A stretch of DNA of 37,100 bases from contig CALFJA010000002.1 in NCBI GenBank assembly GCA_937877605.1, forward strand, positions 1 to 37,100. The letters are read 5' to 3'. The DNA comes from an uncultured Prevotellaceae bacterium (GTDB taxonomy: Bacteria > Bacteroidota > Bacteroidia > Bacteroidales > Bacteroidaceae). The notes beneath the pieces were generated by a model. That model saw nothing but the letters and a program-made list of their open reading frames with translations. It had not been told where the DNA came from and ran no database searches. The stretch's first letter is position 1. Each line of letters opens with the position of its first letter. This document shows, piece after piece, positions 1 to 7,330 of the stretch. Position numbers and translations under genes: made by a program.

Positions 1-1
1 T

Positions 2-2227
2 GAAAAGAAAGCAATTACAGAACCAAAGTTTAGCAAGGTGGGGGATTTTGGTGATGGTTTGATTAATATTCAGATAATGAGTGGTTATAAAGATTATAAA
101 TGGGGAGCAATAAGCACTATTGGAGATACCGTAATTCCTTGTATTTATGAAGCATTCAAACCATTTGTAGATGGAAAGGCCAAGGTTAAAAAGGATAGCG
201 TTTGGAGTATAATTGATACTATAGGGAATGAAATACCTGAATACTTTATTTTAAACAATGGATTTGTCGTTTATAAGTCTCTCTTTAATAATCGATGCGG
301 ACTTATGAATGCTTCAAGAGAAATAATTACTGAGCAATTATTTCTGCAGATTGATGATTTTTGTGAAGGTAAAGCAAAAGTTAAAATTGGAAAAGGTTCT
401 GGAACTACATGGGGGTATATTAATGAAAAAGGTGAAGAAGTTTTTAAAGAGCAATTATTAAATGGTGACATAATTAAATACGAATCTGTTTTACAAGGTA
501 AATGCGGTTTAAAGAAAAAGTCAGGCGACATTATAACAGATTTGATATATGACGACATCAGACATTGTATAGATTCTGTTGTTGAAGCACAAAAGGAAGA
601 TAAGTGGGGGATAATAGACGTTAATGGTAATGAGATAGTTCCTTTTATTTATAAAGACATTCAAATAATTAGTCGTGAATTATTTAAGGTTGCTATAACT
701 GAAAATATTTATGGTTTCTTTTCTACAATAACAGGCCATAAGAATAAATGGGGGCTTATTGGTAAAGAAAATAATGTTATTGTGCCTCTTGAATTTGAAA
801 TAATCGAGGATTTCAAAAACGAAATTGCCAAAGCGATGAAATATGAAAAGTGGGGAATTCTAGACATTCACGGCAATACTATAATTCCATACGATTATGA
901 TGAAATAGAACTATTTGAAGATGGCGTTGCAAAAGCTAAAAAGTATGGCAGATGGAGTAAAATAAATGAAAAGAATGAAGAGTTGTATACATTTACGCCT
1001 TTGGAAAATGGATTGATTGTTTATAAGTCTGATTTTCTTGATGCTTATGGCATTATGGATAGTCAGCATAACCCCAAAACGCCTCCTCACTTTTCGATTA
1101 TTAAGGAATTTCATGATGGAGTTGCATTGGTAAAAGAAGGGGGGAGTTGGGGCAAATGGGGTCTTGTCGATTCATTGGGGAATGAGTTGACAGGGTTCAA
1201 ATATGATGAGCTTAGAGAATTCCAAGATGGGAAGGCAATTGCAAAAAAGGATGGATATTGGGGTGCTATTAACAAAAATGGGAGAAGTATAGTTCCATTT
1301 AGATTTAGTGAAATCAGAGATTTTGTTGATGGGAAAGCATGGGCATCTGGTGAATACGGAGATTGGTACCTGATTAATGGTAGAGGGAATAGATTAGATA
1401 TTGAAATTCCATGTGATATTGAGAATTTGGAAGAATTTGTATGTGGGAAAGCAATTGCGTGTGGTTATGTTGAGCGTAATGTTAAGTGTTCTGGAGTTGT
1501 AGACCAAAGCGGTAGAGTAATAATTCCATTCATATATAGCCATCTTGAATTAAGCGAGAATAATTTATATATAGCCGAATTACAAGCAAAGTATGGCGTT
1601 CTTACAATGGATGGTACTATTCAGATACCATTTATTTATGATTACATTCAAGAATCTTTCTATCAAGGCAGAGCAATAGTAGAGCTTAATAGTAAGTATG
1701 GGGTAATAGATGTAAATGGCAATATACTTATTCCATTTGAATTTGAAGAAATAAAGTATTTTGACAAAGGCTATGCAAGTGCCAAGAAGAACGGGAAATA
1801 TGGAATCATAGATGAAAAAGGTGATGTCATTGTGCCCTTTGAATACATTGATACATCTGTTAAATCTTCACATGAGTTTGAAGTAATAACTAGAGTAGTT
1901 GGATATGGTTGGAAAAAAACAAAGTATTATAAAATTATCGATATTGATAAAGAACATGCAAAACCTGCACAAGATAATAAGAATACAATTTTAATTGAAA
2001 AAATCTGTAAAGATGAGATATATTTAGCTAAAGTAACAGGAAGAATAAAGTTTGGCGTTTTTATTAATATACAAGATTTAGGAAATGCTCTTATTCCCGC
2101 TAAATATTTAAAACAGATTGGAAAATCCATAAAAGACTACAAAAAAGGCATGCAAGTAAAAGTTCAACTCTTACATATAAATGAGGAAAAGCAACAGGCG
2201 ACCTTTAAGATAGTAGAGAATATATAA
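2..2227 (+). CDS. WG (KWG)-repeat protein with C-terminal S1-like domain, 5' end outside window
   Basis: The reading frame is open from base 2, and its first codons (KAITEPKFSKVGDF) already fit the repeat pattern, so the GTG at 38 is internal and the gene starts upstream of the window. About 741 codons are visible. They consist of a dozen or more degenerate ~45-55 residue repeats of the type kWGiid..Gn.iiPf.yd.i..F.dG.A.ak, the signature of WG-repeat beta-propeller-like proteins. The last ~75 residues differ: AKVTGRIKFGVFINI, then SIKDYKKGMQVKVQLLHINEE, resemble an S1/OB-fold RNA-binding domain. No signal peptide can be judged. It lies 25 bases before the next plus-strand gene. WG proteins have varied, mostly unknown roles; the RNA-binding role is inferred. 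Confidence 0.85.
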   Translation, partial: EKKAITEPKFSKVGDFGDGLINIQIMSGYKDYKWGAISTIGDTVIPCIYEAFKPFVDGKAKVKKDSVWSIIDTIGNEIPEYFILNNGFVVYKSLFNNRCGLMNASREIITEQLFLQIDDFCEGKAKVKIGKGSGTTWGYINEKGEEVFKEQLLNGDIIKYESVLQGKCGLKKKSGDIITDLIYDDIRHCIDSVVEAQKEDKWGIIDVNGNEIVPFIYKDIQIISRELFKVAITENIYGFFSTITGHKNKWGLIGKENNVIVPLEFEIIEDFKNEIAKAMKYEKWGILDIHGNTIIPYDYDEIELFEDGVAKAKKYGRWSKINEKNEELYTFTPLENGLIVYKSDFLDAYGIMDSQHNPKTPPHFSIIKEFHDGVALVKEGGSWGKWGLVDSLGNELTGFKYDELREFQDGKAIAKKDGYWGAINKNGRSIVPFRFSEIRDFVDGKAWASGEYGDWYLINGRGNRLDIEIPCDIENLEEFVCGKAIACGYVERNVKCSGVVDQSGRVIIPFIYSHLELSENNLYIAELQAKYGVLTMDGTIQIPFIYDYIQESFYQGRAIVELNSKYGVIDVNGNILIPFEFEEIKYFDKGYASAKKNGKYGIIDEKGDVIVPFEYIDTSVKSSHEFEVITRVVGYGWKKTKYYKIIDIDKEHAKPAQDNKNTILIEKICKDEIYLAKVTGRIKFGVFINIQDLGNALIPAKYLKQIGKSIKDYKKGMQVKVQLLHINEEKQQATFKIVENI

Positions 2228-2252
2228 TATCAACACCTTACTTTTTATTGAC

Positions 2253-2936
2253 ATGAATCCAAGTCATAACTTAAGAGAAAGGAAACCAGATTTGTCTCCA
2301 TTCCTATTCCATTTCACAAGTGGTGAGGATCCTTTTGAGAATATTAATTCAATTATTGATGAACAGCGTCTTGTATGCAATAGTAGTGCAGAAGATTATC
2401 TGAAAGCAGTATGTTTTACAGAATCACCTCTAACACTGTCTCAACAAGTGTTCAATTATATGAATTCATGGTCTAAACCGCGTTTTTCTAAGTATGGAAT
2501 AGGGTTCAAACGTGACGTACTAATTCGAGATTATGCAGCACGTCCAGTTATCTATGGTGACGAGCATGAATATAAGCTATTGCCAGATGAATTAAAATGG
2601 AGATTTGAACGCTTGGATGTTAGCCAACATGATTTCCAATGGTTAAGGGAATGGAGAATTAAAGGAGATACATTTGATTTCTCTAATATCCCACCAAATG
2701 ATATAATCATTATCACTCCTACGACTGATGACTTGGAAAAAATAGTTGCATTTCAAGAATTTGAAGAATTAGATTTTGAATTTGATCATGGTGAGACTTT
2801 TCCTTCTCCAATTTACAAACTCTCAAGGGAGTGGAAAGGAGTTTCGTTCGAAATGTTATCGTCTTATACAACTGACAAAGAGTTAGAAAACGATACTGAT
2901 TTACAGGAAATAGGAGAAACAATTCATTTGCAATAA
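2253..2936 (+). CDS. AbiGi-like protein (possible abortive-infection component)
   Basis: This is a 227-residue soluble protein with no signal peptide or membrane segment. The pattern FLFHFTSG (residues ~17-24), SIIDEQRLV, AVCFTESPL (~52-60), KYGIGFKRD (~80-88), ARPVIYGDEHEY (~95-106) and WLREWRIKGD (~129-138) resembles the AbiGi family of phage-resistance proteins and, more loosely, ADP-ribosyltransferase-like folds that share 'H.T...I...CFtE.pl' signatures. The stop is two bases before the ATG of the AlbA_2 gene, so the two are almost certainly co-transcribed and translationally coupled. The family assignment comes from recalled motif pattern only. A role in phage defence is inferred from the resemblance and the neighbour. 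Confidence 0.5.
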   Translation: MNPSHNLRERKPDLSPFLFHFTSGEDPFENINSIIDEQRLVCNSSAEDYLKAVCFTESPLTLSQQVFNYMNSWSKPRFSKYGIGFKRDVLIRDYAARPVIYGDEHEYKLLPDELKWRFERLDVSQHDFQWLREWRIKGDTFDFSNIPPNDIIIITPTTDDLEKIVAFQEFEELDFEFDHGETFPSPIYKLSREWKGVSFEMLSSYTTDKELENDTDLQEIGETIHLQ

Positions 2937-2938
2937 TT

Positions 2939-4387
2939 ATGGAGAACTTAGATTTACTTGTAAAAGAACTCTGCAAACTCCCTGACGAAACGGGATGGGT
3001 GGAGTTTAAGCATAATAATGATGAGCCGCACATGATTGGTGAGGACATTAGTGCATTGGCTAATAGTGCAGTGTTGGCAGACCGTTCACATGCCTATATG
3101 ATTTGGGGCGTGGATGATGGTACGCACGATATAATTGGAACAAATGTCAGGCTGAAGCATGCAAAGAAAGGGAATCAGGAGATAGAGAAGTGGCTGAGAT
3201 ACCTCTTGTCGAAGAATGCCGACTTTGAATTTCAGTCGGTAGATGTTGACGGGAAACATGTTGAGATTATCATTATTGCAAAAGCGCTTGGCGTGCCTGT
3301 CACCTTCGAAAAGACTGACTATATACGAGTGGGCAGTTACACGAAGAAAGTCAATGAGTTTCCTGTATTGCAGGCTCAGTTATGGGACAGACTCAGGCAT
3401 GAGCAGTTTGAGGATACATTTGTAAAGATTGACTTGACCTTGCAACAGGCTTTGCGATTGTTGGATTGTGATGCTTACTTTGACATTCTGCAAATACCCG
3501 TTCCAACAGATACTGGTGGGTATGCCCATTATCTGGAAGAAGATGGTATCGTCCAGAAACAGGACAATGGGCTTTATGCCATTACGAACCTTGGGGCAAT
3601 TCTGTTTGCGAAGAAATTGGCAGATTTTCCGAGATTAGGGAGAAAGGCTATCAGGGTGGTGCAATATGAGGACAACAATCGGCTAACAATCCTCAAAGAA
3701 GATACAATGTCCGAAGGATATGCCATCAGTTTGGAGAAAGCGGTGAAGTATGTCAACACATTGTTGCCGTCAAAGGAAGACATCAATTCTATCCGCAGGG
3801 TGACAAACAGCACATTCCCACTGCCAGCCATTAGAGAGGCTATTGCAAATGCGATTATTCACCAAGATTTCTATATCGCTGGGGCAGGACCTGTCGTGGA
3901 ACTGTTTGCAAACAGGGTTGAGGTGACGAATCCTGGTGTGCCTCTTGTGGAAATCAAGAGAATCGTGGATAATCCGCCCAAGTCGAGAAATGAGAAACTT
4001 GCATCATTAATGCGCAGACTCAGGATGTGCGAGGAACTTGGACGTGGTTGGGATAGAATGATTATAAGTTGTGAGACGCTGCGGCTTCCTGCTCCACGCA
4101 TTCAAATTTATCAGGAGTCTACAAAGGTGTCGCTGTTCTCTCACTTTGAGTTTTCAAACATTCCTGTGGAGGATAAACTTTGGGCTACCTATATGCACGC
4201 TTGTGTGAAGTATGTAGAAGGTGACGCACTTACCAATGGATCACTGAGAGAACGATTTGGGCTGAAGGATACTTCTGCTGGCAGTATTTCACGACTGATA
4301 AAAGAGGCAACAGAGAAGAAATGGATTAAGCCACTCGACCCGACAACAGCGCGACGCTATATGAAATACATCCCATTCTGGGCTTAG
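2939..4387 (+). CDS. AlbA_2 (Schlafen-type) domain protein with RecG-like C-terminal region
   Basis: The protein has 482 residues. Its N-terminus (ETGWVEFKHN, residues ~17-26, then ISALANSA and MIWGVDDGTHDIIG at ~38-68) is the AlbA_2/divergent AAA-4 signature, in which the E-F-K motif and a Gly-rich turn form a putative nucleic-acid-binding or nuclease fold. The middle and C-terminal part (ITNLGAILFAKK, then PAIREAIANAIIHQDF, then VEVTNPGVP and LGRGWDRMI) matches the GHKL/HATPase_c_4-like region usual in 'ATP-dependent DNA helicase RecG-related' proteins. The end (SLRERFGL...SISRLIKEATEKKWI) looks like a winged helix. The start two bases after the AbiGi-like stop suggests an operon. Members are found in defence islands and as regulators; the substrate is unknown. 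Confidence 0.8.
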   Translation: MENLDLLVKELCKLPDETGWVEFKHNNDEPHMIGEDISALANSAVLADRSHAYMIWGVDDGTHDIIGTNVRLKHAKKGNQEIEKWLRYLLSKNADFEFQSVDVDGKHVEIIIIAKALGVPVTFEKTDYIRVGSYTKKVNEFPVLQAQLWDRLRHEQFEDTFVKIDLTLQQALRLLDCDAYFDILQIPVPTDTGGYAHYLEEDGIVQKQDNGLYAITNLGAILFAKKLADFPRLGRKAIRVVQYEDNNRLTILKEDTMSEGYAISLEKAVKYVNTLLPSKEDINSIRRVTNSTFPLPAIREAIANAIIHQDFYIAGAGPVVELFANRVEVTNPGVPLVEIKRIVDNPPKSRNEKLASLMRRLRMCEELGRGWDRMIISCETLRLPAPRIQIYQESTKVSLFSHFEFSNIPVEDKLWATYMHACVKYVEGDALTNGSLRERFGLKDTSAGSISRLIKEATEKKWIKPLDPTTARRYMKYIPFWA

Positions 4388-4390
4388 ATT

Positions 4391-4486
4391 TAATTTGCCT
4401 GTAATTTGCTGGCATGACAAATAAGAACGGAGAAATGCTTTATATAGGAGAATTGTAGGTGTGATTTTAATTTGCCTGTAATTTGC
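4391..4486 (+). promoter_or_regulatory. Paired direct-repeat operator-like sites before the XRE gene
   Basis: The 19-base sequence TAATTTGCCTGTAATTTGC occurs at 4391-4409 and again, identically, at 4468-4486, a 77-base offset. Each copy itself contains two TAATTTGC half-sites spaced 11 bases apart, about one helical turn. The four half-sites lie just before the small XRE regulator, which is a common arrangement for autoregulatory operators. Binding by that regulator is an inference. Confidence 0.55.
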
Positions 4487-4515
4487 CAGAGTAAGAAATA
4501 ATGTAAACATTTAGA

Positions 4516-4809
4516 ATGATGATATTTGGAAAGAAGATAAAGGAACTCCGAGAAGAACATGGGTTGTTGCAGCGACACTTGTGCGCAGCCTTAGAGATTG
4601 ACACCCCGATGTACAGCAAGATTGAGCGTGGAGAGAGAAAGGCAAAGCGTAGCCAGATTCCCATCATGGCAAAACTCTTCGAGATAGACGAAAAGGAATT
4701 GCTGACAATTTGGTTGGCAGACAAGGTGTTGGATACAGTTGCAGGTGAAGACGAAGTAATGAGTGATGCCATCCTGTATGCCCAAAATGAGATCAATCCT
4801 GTTCCATAG
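4516..4809 (+). CDS. XRE-family helix-turn-helix regulator
   Basis: This 97-residue protein has a Cro/C1-type HTH over residues ~1-60: IKELREEHGLLQRHLCAAL, then MYSKIERGERKAK as the recognition region, then LAKLFEID-like helix packing (IMAKLFEIDEKEL). The length and the C-terminal LLTIWLADKV segment fit a small regulator type common in Bacteroidales, often beside restriction or defence genes. It follows the AlbA_2 gene after 128 bases that contain four TAATTTGC half-sites, suggesting it controls itself and perhaps the cassette. The two methionines at the start leave the exact start ambiguous by one codon. No effector domain is visible. Confidence 0.85.
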   Translation: MMIFGKKIKELREEHGLLQRHLCAALEIDTPMYSKIERGERKAKRSQIPIMAKLFEIDEKELLTIWLADKVLDTVAGEDEVMSDAILYAQNEINPVP

Positions 4810-4820
4810 AACGATAAGGT

Positions 4821-4873
4821 GCAAAAAGTACATGATAATCTTTGGTGGTACGGATATTATTATGTACCTTTGC
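4821..4873 (+). promoter_or_regulatory. Bacteroidetes-type promoter embedded in an inverted repeat
   Basis: A -33 box TTTG (4841-4844) is followed, after exactly 20 bases, by a -7 box TAccTTTG (4865-4872), the consensus arrangement for the Bacteroidetes housekeeping sigma factor. The promoter overlaps an imperfect inverted repeat: left arm 4821-4839 (GCAAAAAGTACATGATAAT), right arm 4856-4873, separated by 16 bases that hold the -33 box. It would drive the BspA-like gene downstream. The dyad may be a repressor site. Confidence 0.65.
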
Positions 4874-4941
4874 AACCAGAAAGAGCGTTCTTTGGATTTG
4901 TGAAAAACGTGTAGGAATATGTAAGTCCTCTCGTTTCCAAA

Positions 4942-4976
4942 GTGTTACCTATTCTTGTTTATCCTACAGGTAACAC
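4942..4976 (+). other. Inverted repeat in the leader of the BspA-like gene
   Basis: GTGTTACCT (4942-4950) and AGGTAACAC (4968-4976) form a perfect nine-base stem with a 17-base loop. It lies between the promoter at 4821-4873 and the BspA-like coding region. No T-run follows, so it is not an intrinsic terminator. Its function is unknown. Confidence 0.45.
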
Positions 4977-5099
4977 GCTGATTTCCAAAAGAATTTAAGA
5001 ATAGTATCGTTTTCATCAGTTACTTTTACAATCAATCTGAGCGTAAGCAATCCCACTCCAACAGCCACAGCGACAGTTCAAACATCAAATGAATTTGTA

Positions 5100-6353
5100 G
5101 TGGATGGTATCTATTATAGCAAGACCTCCGAGACGACAGTGGCTGTTACCTATCGCGGTAGTTCATACAGCGATTATGATGATGAATATTCCGGAGATGT
5201 GAACATTCCGAGCAGTGTCACCTTTGGAGGCAAGACCTATGATGTAACAAGCATTGGCGATCAAGCTTTCGCTGGCTGCACAGGATTAACATCTGTCACT
5301 ATCGGCAACAGCGTGACAAGCATCGGTGCTTGGGCTTTCGACTACTGTACAAATTTAACAAATATAAAGTGTCTGGCTCAGACACCTCCTACTTGTTATT
5401 CTTCTACATTCTATAATGTAGATAAATCTGCTTGTGTCTTGGAAGTTCCACAAGGGACAGTCCCAGCCTATCAGGCTGCCGATTATTGGAAAGACTTTGT
5501 GAATATTAAAGAGATAGCATTACTAGGTGATGTGGATAACAGCGGTGTTGTCAACATCAACGATGTGGTATGCATCATCAATCACATTCTGAATAAGGAA
5601 AATGTAACATTTATAGAAGAAGCGGCAGATGTTGACTGCAGTGGAACTATCAACATCAACGATGTGGTAATGCTTATTAATAAGTACATCCTCATGCGAG
5701 ACAACGCTCCTGCCCAGGAAGAAGCAAGCAAGGCCCCGATGCTGACGATGGCAGACAATAACTACCTGCATCTAGCTGACATCGAGATTCAGCCCGGTGA
5801 AACGAAGACCATCGAGATGCTGATGACCAATGCCAATGAAGTTAAAGCCATACAGGGCTACATCAAACTACCGGCGGGGCTGTCGTTCGTGACAAAGAGC
5901 AACGGCAAGGTAGATGCGAAGAACATCGACGACCGTGCCGAAGACTTCACGCTGTCGTGCAACATCCAGGCAGACGGTTCGCTGACCTTTGCACAATATT
6001 CAGGTGACGGCTTTACCTACGAGGGCAACTCAGGTGGCATTTTCACCTTCAAGATCAAGGCCGACGATAGTGCCACACCTGGAACATACAGCATAGACCT
6101 CACTGATGTGGTGCTCTCCATCGGCGGTGTGGGCTATGACATACCAAACCGCTCAAGCGGAATTACCATCGGAGGCTCGACTGGAATCGATGTAATTGAT
6201 AATGGTAATATAATTGATAATTTAGAATTGATAATTGATAGTTCTGACTGCACCATCTATACCCTCGATGGTCAACAAGTGAATCACTTGCAAAAAGGTG
6301 TGAACATTGTCCGGACAAAGGACGGCAAAGTTGTCAAAGTATTGAATAAGTAA
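5100..6353 (+). CDS. BspA-type LRR, dockerin and cohesin-like surface protein, 5' end unclear
   Basis: The modules in order are: a BspA opening (VDGIYYSKTSETTVAVTY) and about two leucine-rich repeats (SIGDQAFAGCTGLTSVTIG) to ~residue 110; a type I dockerin at ~142-200 with duplicated calcium loops (GDVDNSGVVNINDVV and ADVDCSGTININDVV); a cohesin-like beta-sandwich (~225-360); and a T9SS-like tail (IYTLDGQQV...KGVNIV). The given start is GTG at 5100. The frame remains open back to 4974 but contains no ATG, GTG or TTG with a signal peptide, so the true start is unresolved and the gene may be 5'-truncated. A full-length BspA-like protein would normally have a signal peptide and more repeats. An intrinsic terminator follows. 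Confidence 0.75.
   Translation: MDGIYYSKTSETTVAVTYRGSSYSDYDDEYSGDVNIPSSVTFGGKTYDVTSIGDQAFAGCTGLTSVTIGNSVTSIGAWAFDYCTNLTNIKCLAQTPPTCYSSTFYNVDKSACVLEVPQGTVPAYQAADYWKDFVNIKEIALLGDVDNSGVVNINDVVCIINHILNKENVTFIEEAADVDCSGTININDVVMLINKYILMRDNAPAQEEASKAPMLTMADNNYLHLADIEIQPGETKTIEMLMTNANEVKAIQGYIKLPAGLSFVTKSNGKVDAKNIDDRAEDFTLSCNIQADGSLTFAQYSGDGFTYEGNSGGIFTFKIKADDSATPGTYSIDLTDVVLSIGGVGYDIPNRSSGITIGGSTGIDVIDNGNIIDNLELIIDSSDCTIYTLDGQQVNHLQKGVNIVRTKDGKVVKVLNK
6195..6240 (+). repeat. ATTGATAAT micro-repeat inside coding sequence
   Basis: Three exact copies of ATTGATAAT (6195-6203, 6213-6221, 6227-6235) and an overlapping partial fourth (6234-6240) encode the Asp/Ile/Asn-rich linker just before the C-terminal tail of the BspA-like protein. 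The stretch is far more AT-rich than the flanking coding sequence. Confidence 0.6.
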
Positions 6354-6374
6354 TTTCTTTCTCTGAAAAATAAG

Positions 6375-6412
6375 AAGGCTTCTCTCGGTGTAAACTGAGA
6401 GAAGCCTTTATG
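6375..6412 (+). terminator. Intrinsic terminator, probably bidirectional
   Basis: A ~15-bp stem (AAGGCTTCTCTC at 6375-6386 with GAGAGAAGCCTT at 6397-6408, plus inner pairs) closes a four-base loop and is followed by TTTATGTTT. It ends the BspA-like gene. The opposite strand also shows a T-rich tail, so it may serve the convergent GT2 gene. The rest of 6413-6553 shows nothing recognisable. Confidence 0.8.
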
Positions 6413-6553
6413 TTTACTCTTCCTAACAGCCTTGCAGTCGTAGAGAAGAGAGTGGGATGCAGAAACGAAGTAGAGCAGAAGGTGATATCTGCACGAAAAA
6501 GAGTATTGGCAGGATGTCAGATTTTTCTCTATATTATATTAATAAGGTGAAAT

Positions 6554-7330
6554 TTATTTCTTGATAACGGCGCGGACGATGAACCAGAGGTGCATGCCGA
6601 CGGTGCGGAAAAGGCCATAGTGGCGGCGCATGATGCGGAAGCGTTCCATGAGCGAGGCGCGGTGGTTTTGCACGGACATGCCTCCCGCCAGATAGTCGGC
6701 CACCACCAGTTCGGTGTTTTTCAGCGTGCGCTGCTCTCTCTCGGCCTGTTTCATCACCCGTATGCACCAGTCCACATCGGCAGAGAAACGGTATTTAAGG
6801 TCGTAAGGCTCGTTCTTGGCTATGTCTGTGAGTGCATAGAATGCTTGGTGACATACCACCATGCCATGGAGAAAACTCACGGATGTGAGCCTCTTGGGTG
6901 TTTTCAACCGTCGGTGACGCACAAAATTGTTCTGTTGGTCCACGATATCGGTTTCGCCGTAGAGTACACCCGGCAGTCGCTCACCGTCGCCCACGCTGTT
7001 GGCTATCATCTCGAGCGTGTCGGGCGAGGGTAGGGCATCGCCTGCGTTCAGGAAAACAATGTAGGTACCTGTGGCCAGTTGCAGTGCCTTGTTCATGGCA
7101 TCGAACAGCCCGTTGTCCTTTTCCGTGAGCAGTTCGATGTCGTGCATGGTTTCCTTTTCGGCCGACTCCTGCCTGTACAGATCAACTTTCTGCAGCGTCT
7201 GGTCGGTGGAGGCACCGTCGATGATGAGGTGCTGCACATAGGGATAGGTCTGCCGCAGCACGCTTTGCAGGGTGCGGTCGATGACCTGTGCTGCATTGTA
7301 GGTGCAGGTGGCTATGGTGAAGGTAATCAT
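6554..7330 (-). CDS. Family 2 glycosyltransferase (GT-A fold)
   Basis: This 258-residue protein opens with FTIATCTYNAAQVIDRTLQSV and has HLIIDGASTDQT (residues ~34-45), the nucleotide-sugar-binding N-terminal half of GT2 enzymes. Next come LTEKDNGLFDAMNKAL and FLNAGDAL (~94-101), which holds the acidic metal-binding position. It would transfer a sugar from an activated donor to a glycan such as O-antigen, capsule or exopolysaccharide, on the cytoplasmic side; no long membrane helix is obvious. Its ATG overlaps the stop of the upstream GT4 gene (ATGA), so the two are translationally coupled. WcaE-like transferases of colanic-acid type clusters look similar, but the donor and acceptor cannot be read from sequence. 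Confidence 0.88.
   Translation of the reverse strand: MITFTIATCTYNAAQVIDRTLQSVLRQTYPYVQHLIIDGASTDQTLQKVDLYRQESAEKETMHDIELLTEKDNGLFDAMNKALQLATGTYIVFLNAGDALPSPDTLEMIANSVGDGERLPGVLYGETDIVDQQNNFVRHRRLKTPKRLTSVSFLHGMVVCHQAFYALTDIAKNEPYDLKYRFSADVDWCIRVMKQAEREQRTLKNTELVVADYLAGGMSVQNHRASLMERFRIMRRHYGLFRTVGMHLWFIVRAVIKK

Noticed and set aside
38..40. GTG at 38 as the start of the WG-repeat gene
   Set aside because: The same frame is open to base 2 and already encodes repeat-type sequence, so the gene continues to the left.
4821..4873. Invertible (phase-variable) promoter
   Set aside because: The inverted repeats flank only 16 bases and the -7 box lies within one arm, so inversion would not flip a whole promoter; no recombinase gene is near.
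5001..5100. Upstream extension of the BspA-like protein with an ATA or other rare start
   Set aside because: The extra residues do not form a convincing signal peptide and there is no ribosome-binding site, so I left the start at GTG 5100 as a placeholder.
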